Source: Cryomorphaceae bacterium (GTDB lineage Bacteria; Bacteroidota; Bacteroidia; Flavobacteriales; Schleiferiaceae). Taken from it: a stretch of 6,512 nucleotides of DNA. Shown in pieces: positions 1 through 6,512 of this stretch. Below the pieces are notes generated by a model. The model searched no databases. It was given only the letters and a program-made list of their open reading frames with translations, and was not told where the DNA came from. Numbering within the stretch: the stretch's first letter is position 1; every line of letters begins with the position of its first letter. A program made the translations under genes and the position numbers. The stretch is taken from contig JACESW010000077.1 in NCBI GenBank assembly GCA_013911625.1, positions 1-6,512 of the forward strand, given 5' to 3'.

Positions 1-158
1 AATTACTATTGATTCAAGAAGGTCCTAATATTTGGACGCTACGCACTAAAATTCCGGAGGGTGCCGAGGTTATGGTTGGCGACCAAATCATCCAACCTAC
101 ACTAGACGAAGAAGGCTATGCAGAAATGACTGACCGCGAAGTCGTCATACGCTGGTAA
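1..158 (+). CDS. C-terminal fragment of an unidentified protein
   Basis: An open frame enters from the left edge (first full codon at 3) and ends at TAA 156-158, giving the last 51 residues. The tail runs LLLIQEGPNIWTLRTKIPEG, then a stretch with EVMVGDQI, and ends EVVIRW. Short alternating hydrophobic stretches separated by turns suggest a small beta-sandwich or beta-rich C-terminal domain, such as those that close many secreted or glycoside-hydrolase-type enzymes. I do not recognise the family, and the glycosidase idea is only a guess encouraged by the SemiSWEET gene 17 nt downstream. The close spacing and shared strand suggest the two are co-transcribed. The reading frame is believable because it is uninterrupted to the edge and its codon use resembles the neighbouring genes. 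Confidence 0.7.
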   Translation, partial: LLLIQEGPNIWTLRTKIPEGAEVMVGDQIIQPTLDEEGYAEMTDREVVIRW

Positions 159-175
159 TGTGGTAATATTGTCAA

Positions 176-433
176 ATGAATTGGATATCAACAATAGGTA
201 TCGTAGCGGCGGTGTTGACCACCTCGGCATTTGTACCGCAAGCATGGAAAATCATCAAGCAGCGAAAGGTGAAAGACCTCAGCTTGACCATGTATATCAT
301 GATGTTCACGGGCCAATTTTGCTGGCTCATCTACGGACTGAGCATAGGTGACTTTCCATTGATCTTTGCAAACGTAATTGGGTGCAGTCTAACCGGCACC
401 ATTTTAGGCTTCAAACTCTTTTTAAAAGATTAA
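176..433 (+). CDS. SemiSWEET (MtN3/PQ-loop) sugar transporter
   Basis: This 85-residue inner-membrane protein is the bacterial half-size version of SWEET transporters. Family members form homodimers that let small sugars (sucrose or glucose in characterised ones) diffuse down their gradient. Three hydrophobic helices are visible at about residues 4-24, 37-56 and 61-82, the expected triple-helix bundle. The hallmark PQ motif is P21-Q22 within TTSAFVPQAWKI. W50 and N66 have the same 16-residue spacing as the sugar-binding Trp and Asn described in Leptospira SemiSWEET. Length is normal and nothing is missing. The start at 176 is forced: the upstream ATG at 158 in the same frame hits a TAA at 164-166. 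No Shine-Dalgarno sequence is visible, as is usual in Bacteroidota. It lies 17 nt after the preceding gene and is probably co-transcribed with it. The substrate cannot be read from the sequence. Confidence 0.93.
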   Translation: MNWISTIGIVAAVLTTSAFVPQAWKIIKQRKVKDLSLTMYIMMFTGQFCWLIYGLSIGDFPLIFANVIGCSLTGTILGFKLFLKD

Positions 434-463
434 AGTTTGTCGAAGACTTTTGGCACAAACTTT
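432..463. repeat. 9-bp perfect inverted repeat after SemiSWEET stop
   Basis: AAAGTTTGT at 432-440 is repeated inverted as ACAAACTTT at 455-463, with a 14-nt spacer. The left arm overlaps the SemiSWEET stop codon. A hairpin could form in RNA (a T-G wobble and a T-A pair could extend it outward), but it is AT-rich and not followed by a T-run, so it makes a weak intrinsic terminator. The arms coincide with the two promoter-like boxes at 436-464, so it could equally be an operator or simply a by-product of the symmetric TTTG/CAAA boxes. Confidence 0.6.
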
Positions 464-464
464 G
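436..464 (+). promoter_or_regulatory. Putative Bacteroidota sigma-A promoter for the receptor operon
   Basis: TTTG at 436-439 matches the -33 element of Bacteroidota housekeeping promoters. After 17 nt, AAACTTTG at 457-464 matches the -7 element TAnnTTTG except for its first base. Transcription would start at roughly 470, leaving a leader of about 50 nt before the receptor ATG at 523. It is the best match I see in the gap. A weaker alternative is TAGGTTAG at 501-508 with TTG at 483-485, which would give a nearly leaderless mRNA. The assignment rests on motif matching by eye only. Confidence 0.4.
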
Positions 465-501
465 ACGATTAGCGGAACAAAATTGGACCTCAATCCTTAA
501 T

Positions 502-515
502 AGGTTAGAAAACCT
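502..515 (+). promoter_or_regulatory. Small hairpin just before the receptor start codon
   Basis: AGGTT (502-506) and AACCT (511-515) can pair around the tetraloop AGAA, leaving 7 nt before the ATG at 523. The 5-bp stem is short and could occur by chance. If real, it occupies the usual ribosome-binding position and could modulate translation initiation. There is no Shine-Dalgarno sequence; the leader instead carries ACCTCC, which resembles the anti-Shine-Dalgarno strand. Confidence 0.25.
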
Positions 516-522
516 CCGCATT

Positions 523-2913
523 ATGAAGAAATGGCTTGCCTTCCTAGGACTAGCATTCACCCTAACTACTCAGGCTCAGAACGTTACTCTGAGCGGATAC
601 ATCCGCGACGCGGCGAGTGGTGAAGAATTAATCAGCGCCTCTATTGTCAACGAAAGCAGACAAGGAACCGTGACAAATATTTACGGCTTCTACTCCTTGA
701 CTCTGCCTGCAGGTGAATACACATTTACCATCAGCTACATTGGTTACGAGACGATGACCAAAAAAATCAATTTAAACGAGAGTCAGACGGTCAATTTTGA
801 ACTGAAAGAAGCGACCAATGAGTTGCAAGAGGTTCAGGTGACGGCCAAAAAGCTCGACGAGAATTTGAATCGTGCAGAAATGTCAACAACACAGTTGACG
901 GCCAAGCAGATAAAAACCATTCCTCAGTTCTTGGGAGAATTTGACGTTATCCGTTCGATCACACTACTTCCTGGTGTTACAACGGTTGGGGAAGGCGCCT
1001 CTGGATTTAATGTACGTGGTGGTAAAACCGATCAAAACCTCATCTTGTTGGATGAAGCACCCGTCTATAACTCTTCACATATTTTCGGGTTCTTCTCGGT
1101 GTTTAACGGAGATGCCGTTCGTGATTTGAAACTATATAAGGGTGGTATTCCAGCACCCTTCGGCGGTCGCCTTTCTTCAGTATTGGACGTTCGTCAAAAA
1201 GAAGGTAATACAAAGGAATACGGCGGCACTGTGGGTTTAGGACTACTCTCTTCTCGAGTGATGTTCGAAGGTCCTATTGTTCAGGATAAAGCGAGCTTCA
1301 TGATTGCCGGACGTCGTTCGTACCAAGATTTACTACTACGCTTGGCACCAGATGATGATATCAACAGCATCATCGCAAACTTCTACGACCTCAATGCCAA
1401 GGTCAATTACAAATTCAGCGACAAAAGCAGATTATTCTTGAGTGCCTACTACGGCAAAGATGCTTTCGGCGTTCCTGGACTTGTGAAATTTAACTGGGGG
1501 AACCTCGGTCTAACAGGACGTTGGAATTATCTCATTAACGATAAGCTCTTTTTGAATGTTAGTACCATTTATTCTGACTACGATTACGCCATTGGCTTCG
1601 ACTTCCCTACAGTACAGGTAGATAACATCGCCTACATTAATAATCAGAACAATAAGGTTGCCTTTAGCTGGTTCCCTAATGCCAAACACCAAGTTAATTT
1701 CGGTGGTGAGGCCGTTATCTACGACTTCGAACCGTTTAGCGTGAACGCCAACTTCGCCGATAGCAATATTGCAGACATCAGTATTGAGTTACAGAACGAA
1801 TATGCCGTGGAGCCTGCATTTTACATTGAAGACAACTGGAAAGTAAATAACCGATTAACTATTCGTGGTGGGCTGCGCTACAGTTCTTTCTACAACGTGG
1901 GTGCTCGTGATGTAGTCAATTACAACCCAACTTCTGCAGGTACTTATAGAAACGATCGCATCATCGATACCACTAGCTTCGGCAGCGGCGAGATTATCGC
2001 AGCATTTGACGGCTTGCAAGGATTAGAACCACGTCTGGGAATCAACTACAAGAGCAGCGAGAATAGCGCGATTAAGTTCAGCTACAACCGCATGCGCCAG
2101 TACATCCACTTAATCTCAAACACCACCTCATCACTCCCTATTGATACTTGGAGACCTGCGGGCAACTACATCAATCCAGGAACTGCGGATCAAGTTGCTG
2201 CCGGAGTAAACCGCAACTTCAAGGATGGTGAATGGCAGCTTAGCATTGAAACCTACTACAAAAGCTTACGTGACCTTGTCGACTACAAGAACGGAGCTCA
2301 ACCAACCGGTGTCGACAACATCGAAGTAGATTTAATGACGGGTCGTGGACGTAGCTACGGTGTGGAGGTGCAGCTGGATAAAAAAGTCGGCGCACTCACA
2401 GGTTGGATTGCCTATACTTACAGCCGATCTGAGCTTCAGGTTGATCTCGGCGCTACCCCCGACGAGTGGATCAACTTCGGCGAGTGGTACGCTGCAGCAC
2501 AAGATAAACCGCACGATTTTGCGCTGGTTGCAGCCTACGCTTGGAAGCCAAACATCAGTTTCTCAGGGTCATTCATTTACCAGACGGGTAAGCCCTACAC
2601 CTACCCTGAAGCAAAAAGTGAATTTGACGGCATACTTTACCCGTTCTCACTCACGAGAAACAATGCTCGTACTCCAGCTTACCACAGATTGGATTTAAGT
2701 ATGGATGTAAAGATTCCAAATAAGAAGGATCGTGATTGGGAAGGCAGTTGGAATTTCGGGGTGTACAATGCCTATGCTCGAAAGAATGCCTTTAGCATCT
2801 TCTTTGAGGAAGTATTAGACGACGATGGCAACGCCACAGGAGAGACAAAAGCTACGCAGCTCAGCATCTTCGCTACAGCCATCCCTACCATTACCTACAC
2901 ATTAAACTTTTAA
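523..2913 (+). CDS. TonB-dependent outer-membrane receptor with carboxypeptidase-regulatory-like N-domain
   Basis: This 796-residue outer-membrane protein imports or binds an unknown ligand using energy from TonB-ExbB-ExbD. A signal peptide covers about residues 1-18, MKKWLAFLGLAFTLTTQA, with cleavage likely before QN. Residues 20-96 form a carboxypeptidase-regulatory-like beta domain (GYIRDAASGEELISASI, then YGFYSLTLPAGEYTFTISYIGY). A linker with a TonB-box-like stretch, LQEVQVTAKK, is at 101-110. The plug spans about 120-230, with NVRGG at 163-167 and KGGIPAPFGGRLSSVLDV at 206-223. The rest is a beta barrel. Conserved late motifs are PHDF at 663-666 and YQTGKPYTYP at 686-695, and the protein ends in phenylalanine, as outer-membrane barrels usually do. 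It is shorter than typical SusC proteins (about 1000 residues) and no SusD follows, so it is not a classical Sus pair. Instead a DUF4249 lipoprotein gene begins 6 nt later, a recurrent pairing in Bacteroidota. The ATG at 523 is chosen because the signal peptide starts there. The ligand is unknown. Confidence 0.95.
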   Translation: MKKWLAFLGLAFTLTTQAQNVTLSGYIRDAASGEELISASIVNESRQGTVTNIYGFYSLTLPAGEYTFTISYIGYETMTKKINLNESQTVNFELKEATNELQEVQVTAKKLDENLNRAEMSTTQLTAKQIKTIPQFLGEFDVIRSITLLPGVTTVGEGASGFNVRGGKTDQNLILLDEAPVYNSSHIFGFFSVFNGDAVRDLKLYKGGIPAPFGGRLSSVLDVRQKEGNTKEYGGTVGLGLLSSRVMFEGPIVQDKASFMIAGRRSYQDLLLRLAPDDDINSIIANFYDLNAKVNYKFSDKSRLFLSAYYGKDAFGVPGLVKFNWGNLGLTGRWNYLINDKLFLNVSTIYSDYDYAIGFDFPTVQVDNIAYINNQNNKVAFSWFPNAKHQVNFGGEAVIYDFEPFSVNANFADSNIADISIELQNEYAVEPAFYIEDNWKVNNRLTIRGGLRYSSFYNVGARDVVNYNPTSAGTYRNDRIIDTTSFGSGEIIAAFDGLQGLEPRLGINYKSSENSAIKFSYNRMRQYIHLISNTTSSLPIDTWRPAGNYINPGTADQVAAGVNRNFKDGEWQLSIETYYKSLRDLVDYKNGAQPTGVDNIEVDLMTGRGRSYGVEVQLDKKVGALTGWIAYTYSRSELQVDLGATPDEWINFGEWYAAAQDKPHDFALVAAYAWKPNISFSGSFIYQTGKPYTYPEAKSEFDGILYPFSLTRNNARTPAYHRLDLSMDVKIPNKKDRDWEGSWNFGVYNAYARKNAFSIFFEEVLDDDGNATGETKATQLSIFATAIPTITYTLNF

Positions 2914-2919
2914 TCGGCC

Positions 2920-3888
2920 ATGAAAAAACTACTTATACTACCGATTATCGCTCTATTCTTCGCCTCATGTGAGACGGACGTTACAGATAAAGTACGAACT
3001 GATGCCTACAACAGTACTTCAGCAGTAAGTATCGCTGGTGCTATCACAGATGTAGATACTATGGGAACTTATGTTGATTTGAGGCTGAGCAACCCCTACC
3101 TTGATAACGGTGCATTTACCGGAATTGAAGGCGCTACGGTAACCTTATTTGATGGCGACTCTACCTTGGGTACCCTAACCGAGGTAAGCAGTGGACGTTA
3201 TGAGAATCTCGATTACTTGAGCATTCCTGGACATTCATACCGCGTAGAGGTGGTTGTTCCCTCAACCTACGGCGAGGCTGCAGGCACTTGGGAAAGCACC
3301 CTAGACCGTTGCAACGAGCCGTTTACCCTGCTCGCTCCACTCTTCCCTATCCTCGAAGGCGATTCGATCTACTACGACTACAGAGTGGATGATACAGTGA
3401 ATTACAAAGATGCCGATTCAGCTTTCTATAGCCCCTATCAGTTCTTTAACGACCCTGCTGGTGCTGGGAATGCTTACTGGGTAAAATCCTACTCGACCAC
3501 AAAGGTCTATGCACCCAACGGATTGATTGGGCCATTTGAGCCTCAAGAGACTGAAATAAGTCTTGCGTCGAGTATCAATATCTATAACGACGAGCAGTTC
3601 ATCGAAGGGCCACAAATTGGCCGATTAAACTTCGTTGGCCCTCCATACACAGTATACCGCGACACCTTAATCAACTTCGTTTTCGAAACACGCACCATCT
3701 CCATGGACCTGTTCGACTACCTCACTATCATGACCAACAACGTCAATAGTGGCGGTCTTTTCGCAGTGCCTTATAGTCCACAGATTGGAAATATTCGCAG
3801 ACAAGATGATACAACCGTCTTCGGATTGGGATATTTTTACGCAACTTCAGTTAGATTTGATAGCGTAACTATGTTTCACCCGTTCTAA
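2920..3888 (+). CDS. DUF4249 family outer-membrane lipoprotein
   Basis: This 322-residue protein carries a lipoprotein signal peptide, MKKLLILPIIALFFASC, with lipidation at C17. The residues after it (ETDVTD) are acidic, as in the surface-export signals described for Bacteroidota lipoproteins, so the protein may face outward; this is inference. The body fits DUF4249. An early beta region contains VDLRLSNPYL and GIEGATVTLFDGDS (about 69-81), followed by YRVEVVVPS. The C-terminal signature includes GGLFAVPYSPQIGNI (278-292) and GLGYFYATSVRFD (302-314). Family members are typically encoded beside TonB-dependent receptors of this kind and are thought to act as accessory lipoproteins, but their biochemical role is not established. 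The start lies 6 nt after the receptor stop, and the stop overlaps the next start as TAATG. The only other cysteine is C131. Length is ordinary for the family. Confidence 0.9.
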   Translation: MKKLLILPIIALFFASCETDVTDKVRTDAYNSTSAVSIAGAITDVDTMGTYVDLRLSNPYLDNGAFTGIEGATVTLFDGDSTLGTLTEVSSGRYENLDYLSIPGHSYRVEVVVPSTYGEAAGTWESTLDRCNEPFTLLAPLFPILEGDSIYYDYRVDDTVNYKDADSAFYSPYQFFNDPAGAGNAYWVKSYSTTKVYAPNGLIGPFEPQETEISLASSINIYNDEQFIEGPQIGRLNFVGPPYTVYRDTLINFVFETRTISMDLFDYLTIMTNNVNSGGLFAVPYSPQIGNIRRQDDTTVFGLGYFYATSVRFDSVTMFHPF

Positions 3889-5141
3889 TGGATAAAATTC
3901 ACTGGGCAAGCCAATGGCTCGCCAACCAAAATATTGACGAACGTTACATCGAGTGGACAGCACTCGGTATTGACGTTGTTTTATTAACCCTTCTTTCATT
4001 ATTGGCCGATTTTGTTTCGAGGCGCATTCTCGTGAGCATCATCCATGCTGCCGTAAAGCGGACGAAAGCAACCTGGGACGATTACTTCTTCGAGCAAAAA
4101 GTTTTCAAGGGTCTGGCGCACTTAGTTCCTGCCGCCATTGTATTCAATAGCCTAGCGTATATTCTGAGCGACGTGCCGCGAATGATTCCCTACTTTGAAA
4201 AAGCTGTCGTTGTATACATTCTACTTTTGGTCGTAACGGTGGTTAACCGGACGTTGCGTGCATTGGAAAATTGGCTCAGTCAAAACGAGAAGTACACCAA
4301 TACTCCCATCCGCACCATTTCACAGGTAGTACGCTTGTTGGCCTTCTTTGGTGCAGCCATAGCACTAATATCCATTCTAACAGGCACTTCAGCAGGAGCG
4401 ATCCTCGGGGCTTTTGCCGGTACTACAGCCATCCTCATATTGGTTTTTCAAGACAGCATCAAAGGTCTTTTAGCCAACTTCCAGATTCATATGTACGACC
4501 TTGTCAAGGTGGGCGATTGGATCACCTTTTCCAAATATGGTGTCGACGGCGATGTATTGAGCATAGACCTGACTACCGTTAAGGTGAAGAACTTTGACAA
4601 GACGGTAAGCACTGTACCGGCTACGGCCTTTGTGCAAGACAGTTTCGTGAATTGGCGCGGTATGTCAGAGAGCGGTGCTCGACGCATCAAGCGAAACATT
4701 CACATCGACATCACTTCCATTCGTCACCTCGATGAAGGTCTGATGGATGCACTAAAGGAAATCGATCTAATTGCTGCGTTTATGAATAAACGCCAAGGGG
4801 AGATTGATACCGACAACGCAAATAAAGACATTAAAGGTGCTAGCCTACTGAACGGACGTCGCCAAACTAACATTGGTCTGTACCGAAAGTACATTGAATT
4901 CTATCTGAGCAATCATAGCGGCATCAACAACGACTTCACGCTCATGGTACGTCAGTTGCAACCCACCACCGAAGGAATACCTATCGAGGTGTACTGCTTC
5001 ACTGCGACCACGGATTGGGCGGTTTACGAAGGCATCATGTCGGACATTTTCGACCACCTCTATGCGGCTACGCGCCACTTTGATCTCGCACTCTACCAGA
5101 AGCCTACCGGTGCGGATGTAAGAGCCATTTCAGGGAAATAG
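3888..5141 (+). CDS. ybdG: YbdG/MscM-type mechanosensitive ion channel (MscS family)
   Basis: This 417-residue inner-membrane channel is expected to open under membrane tension and release solutes during mild hypo-osmotic shock. Five hydrophobic helices are seen at about residues 24-41, 73-93, 103-121, 145-164 and 168-187. The last is the pore-lining segment, rich in Gly/Ala (SAGAILGAFAGTTAILILVF) and followed by QDSIKGLLANFQI. The MscS beta domain follows with VKVGDWI, KYGVDGDV (206-213) and IDLTTVKVKNFDKTVSTVP. The C-terminal domain has GMSESGARRIKR, IDITSIRHLDE, TLMVRQL and SDIFDHLYA. These match what I recall of E. coli YbdG (about 415 residues) closely and nearly end to end, including the region that distinguishes YbdG from plain MscS. 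The start ATG shares one base with the upstream TAA, suggesting translational coupling. A GC-rich terminator lies 23 nt after the stop. Whether it serves osmotic protection in general or the upstream outer-membrane pair is not known. Confidence 0.93.
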   Translation: MDKIHWASQWLANQNIDERYIEWTALGIDVVLLTLLSLLADFVSRRILVSIIHAAVKRTKATWDDYFFEQKVFKGLAHLVPAAIVFNSLAYILSDVPRMIPYFEKAVVVYILLLVVTVVNRTLRALENWLSQNEKYTNTPIRTISQVVRLLAFFGAAIALISILTGTSAGAILGAFAGTTAILILVFQDSIKGLLANFQIHMYDLVKVGDWITFSKYGVDGDVLSIDLTTVKVKNFDKTVSTVPATAFVQDSFVNWRGMSESGARRIKRNIHIDITSIRHLDEGLMDALKEIDLIAAFMNKRQGEIDTDNANKDIKGASLLNGRRQTNIGLYRKYIEFYLSNHSGINNDFTLMVRQLQPTTEGIPIEVYCFTATTDWAVYEGIMSDIFDHLYAATRHFDLALYQKPTGADVRAISGK

Positions 5142-5164
5142 ACGAAGAAAAAATTGACATAAAC

Positions 5165-5197
5165 AAACACCCCCGCGGCTGCGCCGCGGGGGTGTTT
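5165..5197. terminator. Bidirectional intrinsic terminator between converging genes
   Basis: AAACACCCCCGCGGC (5165-5179) pairs perfectly with GCCGCGGGGGTGTTT (5183-5197) around a 3-nt loop TGC, giving a 15-bp stem with eleven G:C pairs. The right side continues TTTTAT for + strand transcripts. The left side is A-rich (GAAAAAATTGACATAAACAAA), giving T-rich tails for transcripts on the - strand. Lying between ybdG (stop 5141) and gcvP (stop 5221), it can end both converging units. Confidence 0.9.
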
Positions 5198-5220
5198 TAT
5201 ATCCTAGAATTTGCTTTGAC

Positions 5221-6512
5221 TTAACTCAGAGCTTCTTCCATGTAACTTTCAATAGGCTCACAAGTACATACAAGGTTACGATCGCCATAGGCATCGTCCA
5301 CACGACGTACAGTTGGCCAGAATTTATTGTCACTTACAAATGGGAGTGGGAATCCAGCTTTTGAGCGTGTGTACGGGAAGTTCCAATCGTCCCCACAGAT
5401 CATGTGCTGCGTATGTGGCGCATTCTTCATCACATTATTTACTGCATCCGCATCTTCGTTTTCAATCTCAGCGATCTCTGCACGGATGCTTAACATCGCA
5501 TCACAGAAACGATCTAGCTCGGCAATACCTTCACTTTCGGTAGGCTCTACCATCACTGTACCTGCAACTGGGAAACTTACTGTCGGTGCGTGGAAACCGT
5601 AGTCCATTAATCGCTTCGCAATGTCTGTTACCTCGACACCTGCATCGCGTTTAAACGGACGACAATCCAAGATCATCTCGTGCGCACAACGGCCATTTTC
5701 ACCCGTGTACAATACATCGAACGAGCCTGCTAGGCGCTCCTTAATATAGTTGGCATTGAGGATCGCATATTTGGTGCTGTCCGTCAACCCTTCGCTACCC
5801 AGCATCTTGATGTAGGCATAAGAAATCAAGAGGATCAATGCAGAACCCCAAGGTGCTGCTGAGATGCTTGAAATACCATGTTCCCCGCCCATTTCGATCA
5901 CATCGTGTTTCGGAAGGAACGGTGCAAGGTGTGCGGCACAACAAATTGGCCCCATACCTGGACCACCGCCACCGTGAGGAATGGCAAAGGTCTTGTGCAA
6001 GTTCAAGTGACATACGTCGGCACCAATGAGTCCCGGAGAAGTCAATCCTACCTGGGCGTTCATGTTGGCACCGTCCATATATACTTGGCCACCGTGCTCA
6101 TGAATGATGCTCGTAATTTCCTTGATGCTTGATTCAAACACGCCGTGCGTAGATGGATATGTGATCATCAAAGAGCTCAAGTTATCGCTGTGCTGCTCTG
6201 CTTTCGCTCTTAGATCGTCTACATCAATATTTCCGTGCTCGTCACAACCTACAACCACCACCTTCATCCCGGCCATAACCGCTGAAGCTGGATTCGTACC
6301 GTGGGCTGACGATGGGATAAGTGCAATGTTTCTGTGGTGGTCGCCGTTCGCATGGTGGTACGCACGAATGACCATGAGACCTGCATACTCGCCTTGGGCT
6401 CCAGAGTTTGGCTGCAAAGATGTCGCTGCAAATCCAGTGATCTCAGATAAATCTCTTTCAAGCTCTTCGATGACCTGCATGTACCCTGCCGCTTGTGCAG
6501 TTGGGACGAAAG
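5221..6512 (-). CDS. gcvP: Glycine dehydrogenase (decarboxylating), P-protein, C-terminal part
   Basis: This is the P-protein of the glycine cleavage system, a cytoplasmic PLP enzyme that decarboxylates glycine and passes the aminomethyl group to the lipoyl arm of H-protein. About 430 of an expected 950 or so residues are present, the catalytic C-terminal half. The frame stays open to the right edge, where it reads [20 protein letters not shown], so the ATG at 6478-6480 is internal and not the real start. Clear motifs are [34 protein letters not shown], and [19 protein letters not shown] with the PLP-binding lysine codon at 5992-5994. [20 protein letters not shown] and [20 protein letters not shown] close the protein, which ends near ESYMEEALS. 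No key residue is missing and no frameshift is seen. It converges on ybdG across the shared terminator and is a separate transcription unit; its promoter lies outside the window. Confidence 0.97.
   Translation of the reverse strand, partial: FVPTAQAAGYMQVIEELERDLSEITGFAATSLQPNSGAQGEYAGLMVIRAYHHANGDHHRNIALIPSSAHGTNPASAVMAGMKVVVVGCDEHGNIDVDDLRAKAEQHSDNLSSLMITYPSTHGVFESSIKEITSIIHEHGGQVYMDGANMNAQVGLTSPGLIGADVCHLNLHKTFAIPHGGGGPGMGPICCAAHLAPFLPKHDVIEMGGEHGISSISAAPWGSALILLISYAYIKMLGSEGLTDSTKYAILNANYIKERLAGSFDVLYTGENGRCAHEMILDCRPFKRDAGVEVTDIAKRLMDYGFHAPTVSFPVAGTVMVEPTESEGIAELDRFCDAMLSIRAEIAEIENEDADAVNNVMKNAPHTQHMICGDDWNFPYTRSKAGFPLPFVSDNKFWPTVRRVDDAYGDRNLVCTCEPIESYMEEALS

Noticed and set aside
160..351. 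A 63-residue + strand open frame overlapping the SemiSWEET gene
   Set aside because: It lies in another frame of a clearly recognisable SemiSWEET gene and its translation resembles no family I know.
2345..2698. A 117-residue + strand open frame inside the receptor gene
   Set aside because: The receptor frame here carries conserved barrel motifs (PHDF, YQTGKPYTYP); the alternative frame is Ser/Thr/Arg-rich without any recognisable domain.
523..3888. SusC/SusD polysaccharide-utilisation pair
   Set aside because: The receptor is too short for a typical SusC and the lipoprotein fits DUF4249, lacking the helical TPR-type character of SusD.
5165..5197. The GC-rich palindrome as a mobile-element end or attachment site
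   Set aside because: It is a single hairpin with A- and T-rich flanks placed exactly between two convergent stop codons, which a terminator explains fully; no transposase or target duplication is visible.
5313..5602. Two + strand open frames of 76 and 91 residues opposite gcvP
   Set aside because: They are antisense to a strongly conserved part of gcvP and have no recognisable features of their own.
6478..6480. ATG as the start of a short gcvP gene
   Set aside because: The frame stays open upstream and continues GcvP-like sequence (VPTAQAAGY), so the Met is internal and the gene is cut by the window edge.

Overview
The window looks like part of a chromosome from the phylum Bacteroidota, most likely a Flavobacteriales-type marine or freshwater lineage. 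This is inferred from a TonB-dependent receptor with an N-terminal carboxypeptidase-regulatory-like domain, its DUF4249 lipoprotein partner, near-absence of Shine-Dalgarno sequences, and a TTTG / TAnnTTTG-like promoter. The finer taxonomy is a guess.

Layout: (1) Positions 1-158 hold the C-terminal tail of an unidentified + strand protein. (2) A 17-nt gap leads to a complete 85-residue SemiSWEET sugar transporter (176-433). (3) An 89-nt intergenic stretch carries a 9-bp inverted repeat that coincides with a plausible Bacteroidota housekeeping promoter. (4) A tight + strand cluster follows: TonB-dependent receptor (523-2913), DUF4249 lipoprotein (2920-3888, 6-nt gap) and a YbdG/MscM-type mechanosensitive channel (3888-5141, 1-nt overlap with the lipoprotein stop). 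(5) A very GC-rich 15-bp hairpin (5165-5197) serves as a shared terminator between converging genes. (6) On the - strand, from 5221 to the right edge, lies the C-terminal catalytic half of glycine dehydrogenase (gcvP), cut by the window.

How the genes work together: the receptor and DUF4249 lipoprotein are a recurrent outer-membrane pair in Bacteroidota, probably an uptake machine with an unknown ligand. The YbdG-type channel sits in the inner membrane and releases pressure during moderate osmotic downshift. Its overlap with the lipoprotein gene implies co-expression, though a functional link is only inference. SemiSWEET moves small sugars across the inner membrane. gcvP belongs to the glycine cleavage system and is a separate convergent transcription unit.

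No mobile element, CRISPR array, tRNA, rRNA or defence system was seen. I found no convincing undescribed system. The most notable points are the receptor-lipoprotein-channel gene order and the inverted repeat over the receptor promoter. No stretch longer than about 90 nt lacks a gene or signal.
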